Below are positions 1 to 11,948 of a stretch of 64,000 nt of DNA, in pieces. Both the position numbers and the translations under genes were made by a program. A model generated the notes under the pieces. That model made no database searches. It saw nothing but the letters and a program-made list of their open reading frames with translations, and was not told the DNA's origin. Source of the DNA: Jaltomata sinuosa (Eukaryota; Streptophyta; Magnoliopsida; Solanales; Solanaceae); the NCBI GenBank assembly GCA_003996215.1, contig QJPP01000058.1, positions 372,001 to 436,000 of the forward strand, in the 5' to 3' direction. How positions within the stretch are numbered: position 1 is the stretch's first letter; every line of letters starts with the position of its first letter.

Positions 1-385
1 AGATGGTATAGAATAGTAGCTCATAGTATTTCAGTAACTCAATCCATCTCCGCTGCCTAGAGTTTAGTTCTCGCTAGCTCGTGATGTACTAAAGACTATG
101 GTGATCAATGAAAATCTCACAGTGAACTTCATATAAGTAGTTGCTCTAGATCTTTAGCGCAAAAACTTCCATTGCCAACTCCAAGTCATGAGTGGGGTAG
201 TTGCGCTCACAAACCGTCAGCTGCATCGATGCATATTCTATCACACGACCCTACTACATCAAAGCACAACCAAGACAAACTTATTAAGCATCACAATACA
301 CCGAGAAGCCCTGACCCTTAACTAGCAATGTCAACACCGGAGCTAAAGTCAATAAGGCCTTAAGCCTCTGGAAACTATCCTTGCA
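1..385 (-). pseudogene. RNase H domain of element A pol (partial)
   Basis: On the minus strand this stretch is colinear with the better-preserved RNase H of element D1 (27160-27765). It covers the part around the first Asp and the 'VIEY' and 'DLEL' segments. It continues the RT frame to its right but has several stops and is truncated by the start of the window. RNase H would degrade the RNA strand during reverse transcription. Assignment rests on nucleotide alignment by eye with D1, because no long open frame survives here. Confidence 0.7.
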
Positions 386-1831
386 CTAATCAAACCACTG
401 AAATGGAATATCCTTCCTAGTCAGCCTAGTCAAAGGTGCTGCTATGGAAGAAAACCCCTCAACGAATGGGTTGAAATACCCTGCCAACCCAACAAAGCTG
501 CAAACCTCGGTAGGAGTAGCAGGCCTCAGACAATCACGAACGATTGCAATCTTTCTAGGGTCCACTCTAATCACATCATTAGACCCCACGTGTCCTAGAA
601 ATGCTACTGACACAAGCCAAAACTCGAACTTTGAGAACTTGGCATAAAGCTGATGATCTCTCAAAGTCTGGAGTATGGTTCTCAAATATTGCTCATACTC
701 CTCTACACTCCGCAAGTATATCAAAATGCCATCGATGAAGACTATCACAAACAAATCCAAGAACGTCTAGATCAACCTGTGTATCAAGTCCATGAAAGTT
801 GTGGGGGCATTAGTCAACACAAAAGACATCACCAGGAACTCATAGTGACCATAACGTGTCCTGAATGCTGTCTTAGGGATGTCCTTTGCCCTAATAATTA
901 ACTGGTGGTAGCCTACCCTCAGATCTATCTTAGAAAACACATCTGAATCCTGGAGCTGATCAAACAAGTCATCTATACGTGGCATCGAATACCTATTCTT
1001 CACAGTCACCTTATTCCGTTGCCGATAATCAATACACATCCACATTGAACCATCTTTCTTCTTGACATACAAAATTGGAGCACCCCAAGGTGACACACTC
1101 GACCTAATGAAATCTATAGCCAACAAGTCCTGAAGTTGAACCTTAAGCTCCCTTAACTCAGTTGGAGCCATACGATATGGAGTAATTGAAATACGCCTGG
1201 TGCCCGGCTCTAACTCAATGGCAAAGTTTATATCTCTCTCAGGTGGGAGTCCCGACAGGTCTGTTGGAAACATATCTAAGAAATCCCTAATCATAGGGAC
1301 TAACTCGAGAAAAGAAGTGTCGGCACTAACATCATAGACATATGCTAGATAAGCCAAACACCTACGCGAAATCAACTTCCTAGCTTGAAGACAAGATATG
1401 ATCCCAGACAGTGTGTAATTAACAGAACCCTGCCACACAATTGGGGATATGCTAGGCACAGCTATGGTAACGATCTTGGCATAACAATCCAAAACTGCTT
1501 GATAAGGGGATAACAAGTCCCTGCCCAGAATCACATTAAAATCTAACATATCTAAAATCATCAAGTGAGCCCAAGTCTCAAGATCACCAATAACTATCAA
1601 ACAGGATCTAACAACCCGATCCACTACTAAAGAATCACCTACATGGGTAGCAATAGATACAACAACAAATAATGGTTCACTAGCCAACCCCAAACAAGGA
1701 ACAAAGTAGGCAGATACATACAAGCATGTAGAACCAGGATCAAACAATGCTAAAGTTAACTGGCGGCAGACAAAAATCGTATATGTGATCACTGCATCTG
1801 AGGCCTCTGCCTCTAGTCTACTAGGGACCAC
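386..1831 (-). pseudogene. protease and reverse transcriptase of element A
   Basis: Two open stretches in the same frame (1831-767 and 760-386) are separated only by an in-frame TAG at 767-769. The upstream part begins with an aspartic protease, with the active site seen as ALFDPGST about 30 residues in. It then runs into RT fingers and palm: [45 protein letters not shown]. The downstream part carries the YxDD box, but it reads FIDG rather than FIDD, so one metal-binding Asp is lost. The thumb segment (FSKFEFW, AFLGHV) follows. Lost function is supported by both the stop and the active-site change. Confidence 0.9.
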
Positions 1832-3316
1832 AGAGAACAGTCACCAAACACCACCTGACCGACCACCATCCTGACCATCTGTCCTGCCACATTGGGCACC
1901 ACCTCTACCCCGAACACCACCTCCTCTGACCAATGGTTGCATTACTCTTTGAGGCTGAGACAGCTGAGTGGTTGGCTAAACTAGACTCTATTGGGGGCAC
2001 TCTCTTGTATACTAACCAATTTAACCATACTCATAGCATTACCCTGATGGCCCACCCTGTCGAGAAGAACTAGTTGTACTAGTATGGCCACCATGGACTT
2101 ATGCCCCAGATGTTATACCCCTCGATAACTAACCATTGTAACCATGCTAACCACTATGACCCAGATCAATGTGAGGCCCACCTAATGTCTAAAGCAATGC
2201 TTGAACTGGCTGGCTAGACTAACCCTAACATTGTTGTGGATGATACCCTCGGCCTCACTGACCTGAACCTCTAACACTAAAATAGGAACCATTATAACAA
2301 CCTTGGTAGCATGGCCTCTTATCTCTCGCTCCAGAATCATGGTGATGCAAATCCTTTATAGTATAGACATGGTCTTCTATAGCCTGGTATAGTCTCCCAC
2401 TAGCAACTAGTATCTCAGCAGTCTGTTGAAGCTCCATCCTTAATCCCCAAACAAATTGATGAACCCTTTCTGGCTCTGTAGGAAAGATCATATCCCCAAA
2501 TAGACCTAACTGGTGAAAATGGGTCTCATACTCAGATACTTACATATATCCCTGCATCAGTCTAATAAATTTCTCCCTATGGTGCTCACTATCTCTCTGA
2601 GGAAAGAACTTGGCCATAAAGGCCTCATAGAACTCTCTCCAAGTCAATTGAGGAGACTAAGATAGTCTGAAAGCTACCTGAGCCCTCCACAAAAGATTAG
2701 CTAGGCCCTCCAGCTGATAAGTATTATAACCAACCCCATGAGTATCCAACAACCCATGATGAAGAAGTATCTCCTCGAAGGTAGAAATGAAATCATAAGC
2801 ATCCTATCTAGGAGCATCGAAGAGCCGCAGCAGAGACAATATCAGAAATCGACCCAAATCCTTTTGCATTGACTCTATCATAACTAGGCGAGGAGCAAGA
2901 GGCTGAGCAACTGAAGTTACCGGAAGGACCTCTGTATGGGGAGCTGTAGTAGCAAACTACGCTCCTGAACTCTGAGCACCTAGGGCTGCCACCTGAGCAA
3001 AATTTTGTGCTATATCTGAAGGATGACAATCATACCCAGTAGCTGAAGAAGCAAACCCTGGATATTTGATGAAGGAGCTGGGCTGGTATGGATGCTGCTA
3101 CCGGCCCTGGTGGCACCTGGGATGCCCCCAGTTCACGGGCTAATGCTCTAGTACTTACTCAAGCTAAAACTCGACCTCAGACACTCTAACAAGTGCCGGT
3201 GCTTAGGGACGTCCTCGGCCTCTACCTCTATGACCATTCCAGCCCTTAGCTGGAGTCAGGTATGCTAGTGTCAAAGTCTTTCCCTCGCCCACTACCGAAG
3301 ATCTCATATGAACCAT
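1832..3316 (-). pseudogene. gag of element A, degenerate
   Basis: The likely start is the ATG at 3316-3314 (MVHMR; D1 has MVLTR at the equivalent place). The longest readable piece, 2491-2255, contains a capsid-like segment (ERVHQFVWGLRMELQ) matching D1 gag. The 1850-2100 stretch corresponds to the nucleocapsid/zinc-knuckle linker. The reading frame is broken many times. Gag would form the retroelement particle and bind its RNA. The protease boundary cannot be fixed exactly because no processing site is recognisable. Confidence 0.7.
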
Positions 3317-3485
3317 TTGCAGAAGAGTAAACTAGAATAAATGATATTTCTAGGAACTATCTAAGATAAGACCCATTATATAGAAGCAAGAAAAGATCCA
3401 TGTTTCTTAGGACGGACGTCTCCCCCCTGATTCGTAGGACTCTACTAGATATTGGCTCCTCTACCAATGACACCGGTGAACCTAT

Positions 3486-3497
3486 GCTTTGATACCA
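3486..3497 (-). other. primer binding site of element A
   Basis: On the minus strand the 12 bases read TGGTATCAAAGC, one change from the initiator-tRNA-Met complement TGGTATCAGAGC. It lies three bases inside the LTR end, as expected for a plant Ty3/gypsy element. Confidence 0.8.
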
Positions 3498-3500
3498 AGC

Positions 3501-6500
3501 ATTCACGACTTAAGTTCTCAGGTCATGATGGCACCTACAACCCCCTTGTAGGCGAACCAATCTATGTTGCCCGGAATGGTTAGTAATGGGATACTAAGAA
3601 GTGAAGAACACAAGATAGATTAAGAAGAAGAAGAATATAAAAAAGGCATAAAATAGAGGAAACAACCTGAAATATATAGAGAGAGAGAGAGAAAGCTAAA
3701 GCATCATATGACCTGGTATCATAATATAAAAGCCACTACTAAAATATACAAAGTACAAAAGGGAGTACAAAAATAGAATATATATCTATCTCTAAATAAC
3801 AAAAGAGTATATAGAACAAGAGACAAGATAAAACCAAGCCCCAGTCGCTAGGAGCTCACCCTAAGTCTCGAAAGACCAAAAGTTGCACGAGTATCCAAGC
3901 AGTCAATGATGATAGCTCAAACTAGGATCTACACCAGAAAGATGCAAAAGTGTAGTATGAGCACCAATTGCAAAGCAACGGGTACCCAGTAGGCATCATA
4001 GGTCGACTGAGCGCATATAATATATAACAACATTATAAATCATATAGGAAGAACTAGTCAAAGAAGCAAACAGAGGAAGCACACGAGGACTAGAAACAAA
4101 TAAAAGACAAGGAGAATACAAGTATAATATGCTAGCCACAAAAGATATATTACAAAACACAGGTGAAAGAATAAAGAACGCACTTGGATCCTTATAACAA
4201 CAATATATAAACAGTTTAAAAAATATGGTAGTATACCGGTAACCTCAAATAAAAAGGGAAGAAGGGAAATCAACTAATTAAAAACATGCTTGAAATACCT
4301 ATCACAAAGTAAGGATGATCCATCAATAAACCACAAGTAGCTATATTATGAACGTGTACTAAAATAGGAGTGAGTAAACTAATCTACCTACAATTCCAAC
4401 GGGAAATCATACACCCCAGGAACACATACAAGTGAAAACAAACCTTCCGGCATACCATACTACTAGAGCGTACACTCAATAAACAATAAACAAGGGTGGA
4501 ACCAAACACCAAATGAATAATATGGTGTGATAAGATAAAATCAGGTGGTACCATATGCACCTCCTCCGATGACCATAGGCCCAGCAAGTAGGCCTCATGG
4601 AAGGATTTCCTCATATACCTCTACTCCACTGTATACCACTCTTCCAGCACTCTCGGCCCGTAGCACTAGTCCGGATTCACAAAGTCCATGGAGGTCTCTT
4701 CCACCATATATAAATCTCAGTATCTCAATAATTGTGCCCAGAATCTATCTGGGTCTAAGATTAGTAGAAAAAGTCATGCCTAGCGCTCTAGCCCAGTCGA
4801 GCCTAGTATCGTATCAAAATCAGTAGTAAATCATATTTAGCACTCTGGCCTAGCTGATTCTAGAATCAGTGTGAAAATCATCTATAAATCTCTTTTACTC
4901 TAAGAAGATCCAGAAAACTAATTTTTATCCATTTATAATCATTTATACGCAAAAGGGGTCCTCAAGGGCATGCAAAGTTAGAAAATAAGTGATAATTAGG
5001 CCCACAGCCATAGTAGTAATAAAATCAATCCGGAAAACTCTTTTTGTATGATAATGATGGAATGATCGCAAACAATCAATAGCCCAATGACTCACAATAA
5101 ACTTACCAGCCCTGCACATGCTCAATATGCTCTACAACATAGATAACCAGCTCAATATCTCAATTCGATATTCGGGACTCATGGACATTTCCCAAATATC
5201 CCACCATCTATAGTCCAATGCCATAAACAAAGGCCACAGATGGCCACAAGGGTAAAATGAGATCGAATACTAAAATGAACGTATGAAATAAGATAAACGG
5301 GAAGAAAGCGAACAAGGTCTAGGGTCCCAATCTAGTAAACTCAAAACCCAAAGATGGTAAATAATACAATTATACCCTATATACGCAAAGTCTAAGGTAG
5401 GGAAACCTTAACCTACCTGGCGTCTGATGATAAGCTGCTGGGAAGCCAAAGCCTGAGCCCCAAATGCTCTAAGAAGCTCTAAAATGAAATCACACTATCA
5501 AGAACGTAATCTACACGTTAAAACAAAGCTAACGACACCCATATTGCTAAAAGTTTTGTACTGTCAATATCAGGGTCAAAAGAGGGAACATCGACCTCGC
5601 AACTTGAAACTGGAAACAAAAATTGCTACAATGTTCCAAACATTGCCAGGAGCACATGCTGAGAAATTGAGCAACAGAAGGTCCTAAAATAGCCCGACAA
5701 TTCTCAATAACAAAAAGGGAATTTAAAGGAAAATTAACGAAATTAAATGAGAAAATGTACCAATTTACGACAAGGAAATGATCACAGACAAGAGATGATC
5801 ACCCCAGCACTTTGGAATGGATCAGAACTTGTAAATGAGCTTTGGAGCTCAAAAACAATGGAGGAAAACATTTTGGGAGATGTTGGAAATGAAATGGAGA
5901 AGAAGGCCAATATATAGGCTGCCAGCGCTGGCCTAGGCGCACACGACTAGGCACTACACACGCGGCCCTGTGCACACGACTAGGTGTATCTGCATGACAA
6001 GGCCAGGCAGAGGCCAGACTAGAAGTATGCCAGCACGTATGCGGGCAGGCCACCGCGTGCGAAGGCATGCGCACGCTGCCTGCCAGCTTCGTAGGAGATA
6101 GCCGATGAAGTGAGGGGTCGGCTGGGCTGCTGTGCACACGCAACTCGCCTATACATGGGCGATGTCTTGTATGGTGCTGCAGCAGCCACCAGCAACCAGC
6201 AGCAAAGCAACCACCAAAAAGATCTCGGATGAACCCTCAGGAATGCATTCGATGTCCCGCGAACGCAAATGAATAACTCCACTAAACTAAAAAGGGCATT
6301 CCAAATTCAACGAAATCAACAAAATTCCAAACGAAGGTCAATTTAATGAAAAATGGGTCCTACGCCCAAAATCAACCTTTGGACAACTTTTACAAAATGG
6401 AACCCAATGGCCTAAAATAAGTCTGGATGACTTAGGACTTGAACCAAAGGTCTCCCTAGCCTAAAGATGATATTCTTGAGCTAATAGCACTGAGAGAATT

Positions 6501-6902
6501 TCCATCCGAGGTCGTCTTCTCCGAATGTTGAACAAAGTCAAACTTCTAAGTTCAATTGGCCAGAAAACATAGAAAGCAAGATAAGTCCAAACAAAAAGCT
6601 CGCAGACCCCGACCGAGGATCCAACTAGACCAAAACCCATGCTCAGAAGCTAACGAAACTATTGAAATTCAATTTTCAGCATGTTTGCTAAAAATGTTGA
6701 GTAAAGTCAATGATTTTCTAAGTTAAAGCTCTAAATAGGGAAACTGTCATAATAACCTAACAAATGGCCTAGGCACTGAACCACCCATCCGAGCAAGTCA
6801 TAAATGACTTAGGTCCACTAGAGGCAAGCTCTAATAGTACAAAGAATGTGAAAATAGTACAAAGAAAGTGAAAAGATAGGAATGACCTAAAGGGCCATTA
6901 CA
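3501..6902 (-). repeat. 5' LTR of element A (3.4 kb)
   Basis: The element-5' end reads TGTAATGGCCC on the minus strand (ends at 6902). The 3' end (3501-3510) matches the TGTCACGACC-type end of the other LTRs in the window. Parallel copies are at 14853-18551, 51545-55219 and, inverted, 56141-63290. It contains a (GA)n run near 3680, a GC-rich block at about 5920-6180 and a TATA-like box next to it. Small ORFs inside it (for example 5799-6282) are not conserved between LTRs and are not called as genes. Confidence 0.85.
5907..5919 (-). promoter_or_regulatory. LTR TATA-like box (element A)
   Basis: Minus-strand GCCTATATATTGG lies directly downstream of the GC-rich block of the LTR. Its place matches the TATA box of the D-type LTRs. 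It is a plausible U3 promoter, with no experimental support. Confidence 0.45.
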
Positions 6903-7128
6903 TGGGATTTTTAAATTAAAAGTGTAATGAGAAGGGTAAAGGTGTCATTATAATTTCTTCTTATGGGCCTTTCCAGGAAAAAGGAGGAACGTAATAAATT
7001 TTCATTATGAAATTTCAGTTGTTTCTTAATAAATGGAATTAGATGAAAATGTTCAATCCATGTAAGTAACAAACTGGATTTCTTGTGTTCGCGATTTTGT
7101 AGTTTATTACAATAGTTCTCTGTACAGG
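6903..7128. other. unique-looking spacer between element A and the CACTA element
   Basis: This is AT-rich DNA with no match to the repeats elsewhere in the window. An 81-codon minus-strand open stretch overlaps it, but it runs into the CACTA end and has no recognisable features. It is probably the remaining target DNA in which both elements inserted. Confidence 0.5.
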
Positions 7129-7346
7129 CACTACAACATTTTAGGCTTTTAGCCACCCCTGTAATGTCTGACCTAAACTAGTAAAAAGTGTGGTCTTTGA
7201 TCAAAGGCTACACTTTTTGACTTTAGGCAACGCTTTTTTGGGGGTGGCCTAAAGAGGCGTAACCCTTGACTTTAGGCCACGCTTTTTAAGTGTTGCCTTA
7301 ACAACTACGCTTCAAAAGCGTGGCCTATGAGATACAAAGGCCACGC
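7129..7346. repeat. CACTA left terminal inverted repeat and subterminal repeats
   Basis: The TIR is followed by repeated short motifs: GGCAACGCTTTTTT, CCACGCTTTTTAAGTGTTGCC (only its flanks are conserved) and CTTCAAAAGCGTGGCC. They occur in both orientations and can pair with each other. Such arrays bind the transposase accessory protein in known CACTA elements. That role is inferred here. Confidence 0.8.
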
Positions 7347-7470
7347 TTTGCAGTACCTCATTTAGCAACACTTTTGTTTCATATAACTACACTTTCAAGT
7401 GTGATCATGCTTTGCAGTACCTCATTTAGCAACACTTTTGTTTCATATAACTACACTTTCAAGTGTGATC
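7345..7470. repeat. tandem duplication, 62-bp unit, two identical copies
   Basis: Positions 7345-7406 and 7409-7470 are identical over 62 bases, separated by two bases. Each copy holds two subterminal motifs (GCAACACTTTTG and ACACTTTCAAGTGTG). Perfect identity implies recent duplication. Confidence 0.9.
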
Positions 7471-7624
7471 TTTGCTTCCTTATTGGCCACAATTCTGAAG
7501 CATAGCATTTTCTATCTCCTCTAAAACAACATTTGTGAAGTGTGGTCTTTTCTTCCTTATTAGCCACAATTCTGAAGTGTAGAATTTTCTATCTCCTCTA
7601 AAATAACATTTGTGAAATGTAGCC
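7471..7624. repeat. tandem duplication, 77-bp unit, two diverged copies
   Basis: Positions 7471-7547 and 7548-7624 are adjacent 77-base copies with several substitutions. Both start with a CTTCCTTATT(G/A)GCCAC segment. They directly follow the identical 62-bp duplication, so the CACTA left end grew by at least two duplication events of different age. Confidence 0.85.
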
Positions 7625-8619
7625 ATAATTTTATTTTGAAAAATTATAATTTTATTTTGCATATATTCAGTATATTATTATTCTATTGAGATGATATCAA
7701 GCACTGAACCATCTAATAATGAACTCAATAATAATTCAAATGTATAAATTTATAATAAACTTTTTTTGTAACTAAACTTGTATTATTTATCAGATAGGTT
7801 CTGTACACAAAACTCAAAATTAAAACTGAAACATGGACAGTCCCAAGTTCAGTGATCAAACAAGAACAAAATAGCTACTCCTACATCAACAAGGTAAGGC
7901 TAAGGATAGTAGTTAAGCTCTTTCACTCTAACATGCCCTGTACACAAAGTTTTGAAAGATTGATGTCAAGACAACTTCACTACTTTTTTGCCTTGCTGGA
8001 AAAACTTTCAATACACTCATCCTAATTAAATAAATGCAGCAGGTTAGCACAAGTCGAAACATCTCATATGATTCCTTCTATTATTTCCATGGGCTAGCAT
8101 CCAAGTGACTTCATCAGTCCATTTACTGGCCACCATTTGACACCCCTGCCACTGTAGCAGCCTACACCAAATACCAACATTGATTTAATACAAACTTCAT
8201 ATAGAATCATTCTGCCAAAAAACCTGTAAATGATGCAAAGATTCCCAATGTCCCATTTGCAAGTCAGGAGGGATCTAACCTTCTGCATAATGTCAAACCC
8301 TCTTCTGCATCTTAAATAATAAGGCAAGGTCATTGCAACAAAAAATTAGTCAAAAAAATTTAATCATTGACTGATATAGAATCGAGCAATGACCAACAAC
8401 AAATAGAGAAAGGAAAACAAAAAGGTACCAAGTTTACTCAATCGTTAGTTGCCTCCCCTACCAACTAGTACGTTGAAGGTTTGAATTATATGAAGTAATC
8501 AGTGAGGAAGCACTTAATTGTACCTCCTAAGCATATTCTACCTCGTATTATTTCATGTAACATTCTAACTACCCAATCTATGGAACTACGAAAGACCTAT
8601 TTCCAGAACTGAACAACTT

Positions 8620-8703
8620 CATTCTCACTAAGAGGCGAGCTATGTCTTTATTCCTTAGCTCTCATTCTCACTAAGAGGCGAGCAATGTCTTTATACCTTA
8701 GCT
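8620..8703. repeat. short tandem duplication, 41-bp unit
   Basis: Two near-identical 41-base copies (8620-8660 and 8663-8703), beginning CATTCTCACTAAGAGGCGAG, lie two bases apart inside the CACTA interior. They differ at two positions. Confidence 0.85.
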
Positions 8704-9649
8704 CATAGACAGAACTAATGGACAAAAATATATTATCAAATCACTAAGCTCCTCTCTTCATGTTCATGACAATCACATAAACAAGAAGAAAAAGACGTTA
8801 AGAAACAATAACTTAATCGTGTGAAGCATTCACAGGAAATGTAAAGCTCCATACATAAAGAATTAGAAAGGGTGAAACATAAAAGCAGGATAAATTCTAG
8901 AATATAAGCCTCTAAACAGTGGAAACAGAACTACAACTATCTTTAAACCCTAGGTTCAATCACTCCCAAGAAATATAATTATGAGTAAAAATAGTGGAGC
9001 ATAATTTCAGGAATATGTCATAAACAAGAAAATAATGTCGCTTTTCAGTAAATGTTGCTAATGTTTTGAAAGAAAAATGTTCATTAACAATATCTTCTAT
9101 AAGAAAAAATAGATAACATAAGATCTTCATACCAATGTAAGAACTACAATCTAGAGTTGGAGAACTGAAAAGTCAAAGTTATCTAACCTCTCGTTCAGGT
9201 CTACAGATAAACTATCCAAAAAAAAAGAGCTTTGTAAGAAGTCTTACCATATTTTTGGTGAAAATTTTGCTAAGTGTTGTTAGGAGGAATTGAGTGAGTG
9301 AGAAGTGACTTGTATCTAAAGTCAAATACCACAAAACATGTGACTCCTCAGCGAGATCCTTATCCCAACAACCTTCATATCGACAAGTAAAATTTAATAA
9401 TCAAACAACAAAGATCAGTGAAATGCTTGATAATAATATCATAAGAAAATGACCTGGGACTTACTTCAAAACCAGCTTACTTTACTGCCTCAGGGCACTG
9501 TGTTATAATCTAACCTCAGGGAGACCATTTCCGAGATCAATTTCTGCCTATGGCCAATGTACAACTAACATAAATTTCACTATCCAACAATTTAACACAA
9601 ATGCAGAGTCCATTAAATTGATAATTGACATCAACACTTCAAGATGTAC

Positions 9650-9718
9650 CTTGATCCTTTTGTGCTCTTCGTTATTGGGATTGTACAAATTGGTCATGCG
9701 CCACTCATACAAAGAACA
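9650..9718 (-). CDS. exon-like block, 23 codons, unknown family
   Basis: Minus-strand block of exactly 69 bases, open in phase 0. The peptide starts CSLYEWRMTN and ends EEHKRIK. The right (upstream) border follows TTATTTCAAG, a weaker acceptor. The left border is followed by GTACAT as donor. Its phase fits directly behind the 61-codon block at 10092-9910. The strongly hydrophilic, varied composition looks coding rather than random AT-rich DNA. No family recognised. Confidence 0.4.
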
Positions 9719-9909
9719 CTTGAAATAAGCAAAAAATATGTAGAAAAGAAAATACCAATATTACCTATGGTCGTACCATCAAGTTTCACTTATTATATGT
9801 CTTTTACAAATGAACTGCAAGTAGCAAGACCAAAATGAACTTTTAAGACTGTCTTCCTCTGAAAGGGAAAAATCACAAATATCAGAGAAAGTAGAACAGG
9901 CTCACATAC

Positions 9910-10092
9910 CTTAATAGAAGTGTTGAGCCAGTAAAACCAAAGTTTACTTGGCAGCAGAATCATTGTTGAACAAGCGGTTGTGGCAATGTCTAAGAGATCG
10001 TTGATGGAATATCGCTTGTTCAACAATGGTTGTAGTGTAAAGGAACTATAGTTTAGCTTACAAGTAGATCCAATGGTCACTCTTTTGGAATT
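9910..10092 (-). CDS. exon-like block, 61 codons, unknown family
   Basis: Minus-strand block of exactly 183 bases, fully open, beginning NSKRVTIGST and ending WLNTSIK. It is preceded by a pyrimidine tract and CCCTGCAG (acceptor) and followed by GTATGTGAG (strong donor). Both ends are in phase 0, so it joins cleanly to the 69-base block at 9718-9650 across a 191-bp intron. It contains a perfect 16-bp inverted repeat (9961-10028), which is unusual for an exon. Function unknown. Confidence 0.45.
9961..10028. repeat. perfect 16-bp inverted repeat (hairpin potential)
   Basis: CATTGTTGAACAAGCG at 9961-9976 is the exact reverse complement of 10013-10028, with a 36-base loop. It lies inside the 61-codon exon-like block. 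It could be a foldback, a remnant of a small inserted element, or a small-RNA precursor. None of these is shown. Confidence 0.8.
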
Positions 10093-11163
10093 CTGCAGGG
10101 AAAAAGATAAATCAGTTGGTTAATAATTAGATATGTAGATTTTGTCTAAAGAGAAAAACGTTACAAGTAAAATAAGTAGTGATATGAAGCGATGAAACGC
10201 TGACATATCTAACTAACAAGAAAAAAAAACAAAGGCTAAAATACAAAATCTGATGAAGATGTTCCTTTGGTGGTACTATTACTAAAAAGTTGGAGCAGAA
10301 AGATGCTAGTAGGACAAGTCAGTGGTCGAGTATACTTATATAAGTGGGATCCATACCTATAGCAGAAAGAAGCACATAGCATATGCAATCCTCATATCCA
10401 CATTTGGAATAGAGATTTAACAGAAGACTAAATAAAGTGATAAGAAAAGGTATCAAAGTGAAGATGTTAATAGTAAATACAGGCTAAAAGAGACGAATAA
10501 AGGATAAGTAAAGTTATTGAAGGCTGGAAGCAGAATCATTGATCCACAGATAAGCCAAATTTTAGAACATTACAGAAAAGTGCAAGGTCAAGGCAGCAAC
10601 TCATACTACTAACAATTTACAAATTAGTTAGATGCCCAAAGCTGAAGAGAAAAAATGGTATAAATAAACATGGCCTACAAGTATATTCAAATCTTCACAC
10701 CCTAACAAAATCACACGAACAGAGGGCAATGTTTAGCATAAATTTTGATGTACTTGTAATGTACATCACCCTTTGTATCTCTTTATCAAACATAAAAAAA
10801 AATAGTTGCATATTAAACAACACAACGTAAAAAAACTAGAAGTCACAATTAAACACATAAAATATACACACTATATCTGGTGCATAGCGAGAGTTGCTTC
10901 GTTTGTGTACACATTGTAAAATCTATTGTCAGGGAATAATATTTTCAATAAATCACCCTGCATAGACACCACAGGAGTATCAAGCACTGTACAGGTAGTT
11001 CAGAGAAAATTGAGTTGCTCTGCAACTTTACTACATTTACAAAGCTGCAGATCTGATCCAATATTTCTTTGTCATTCAACACTTGGCCAGAAAATTAATG
11101 ACACGTGATCCTAAAATATAAGTACAATCAAGCTTCAGACGAAAGTACACAAGTCTCACATAC

Positions 11164-11266
11164 TTCCAATTATGTTCTTTTAATTTGTTATAGATGTCAG
11201 AAGAAGTAAGTGACAATTTCTGCCTAATTACATCACATCTTGCAAGAGCGGATTTTACAAATAGAA
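11164..11266 (-). CDS. exon-like block, about 33 codons, unknown family
   Basis: Minus-strand block of 103 bases after a strong acceptor (TTGCTTTTCTCCTAG) and before a strong donor (GTATGTGAG). One frame is open throughout: LFVKSALARCDVIRQKL... ending KEHNW. It starts with two bases of a split codon and ends with two. The open frame also extends upstream of the acceptor, so an earlier acceptor is possible. Family not recognised. Confidence 0.45.
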
Positions 11267-11948
11267 CTAGGAGAAAAGCAAGTACTTGTCCATAAGATAT
11301 CTGATATTCATTATTGTGGAGGCCTAAAACTGATGTAGAGTTTCAATTTGAAGCAACATTTTAAAACTGAAATGCTTTAACTAAAATCAAACTAGCTTTA
11401 ATAGTAGGCAATTATAGAACTTAGTTAGAGATGTCAATGAATAAAGGCACAACTGATAGTATCCAAGCAGTTAATTTTTCAATCAGACATTTCTGACTCA
11501 ATCTAAGTCTTAGACTGACAGATTCCATTCATTTATCAATAGGTGAATTTAAGAACAACAGACAGAAAAAAACAACAAAAGCACATTGAACTTTCAAAAA
11601 GAAGCTTAACAAAATGTCAACCAAATAATAGGGAATAAGCTAAACAACACAATGCAAATTCAATATATGGTGTTTTTATATAAATAACTATACAATTCCT
11701 CTTTTAATTTTTTCTGTTTTACTTTTCTACTCTTTTGTGGGGCTAAGGTGCTTTCCATAATCAAATCATAAAATTCTCCTTGAAATCTAGGTTCATATCA
11801 TTTTTTAGAGATTGCAAGTAATGTCATATTTTCTTTCTCAATAGACTCAAACCAGTTCATCTAAAGTCAAGAGAATACATGCTAAATTTTGATTATTAGT
11901 TAAAACATTCAAATCCAACTTGCAATACTTTGGTGGAAAAGCTCTTAC

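Larger units (their letters stand above)
1..6902 (-). mobile_element. Ty3/gypsy (Tekay/Del-like chromovirus) element A, cut by window edge
   Basis: Read on the minus strand from 6902 leftwards, the order is LTR, tRNA-Met-type PBS, gag, protease, RT, RNase H, which is the Ty3/gypsy order. The RT block, with motifs such as PPERD, SPWGAP and KIDLR, resembles the Tekay/Del chromovirus lineage. Integrase, chromodomain and the 3' LTR lie beyond position 1. The frame carries many stops, including one inside RT, and one catalytic Asp is lost, so the copy is dead. Its LTR belongs to the same subfamily as those of elements C, E and F, yet its interior has pol, so it models the autonomous partner of those pol-less copies. 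Confidence 0.9.

Noticed and set aside
5799..6282. Overlapping minus-strand open frames in the GC-rich LTR block
   Set aside because: GC-rich DNA gives long frames by chance, and the equivalent LTR copies do not keep them.
7129..7660. CRISPR-like array in the short repeated motifs
   Set aside because: Motifs are of variable spacing and both orientations with CACTA ends nearby, in a plant genome.
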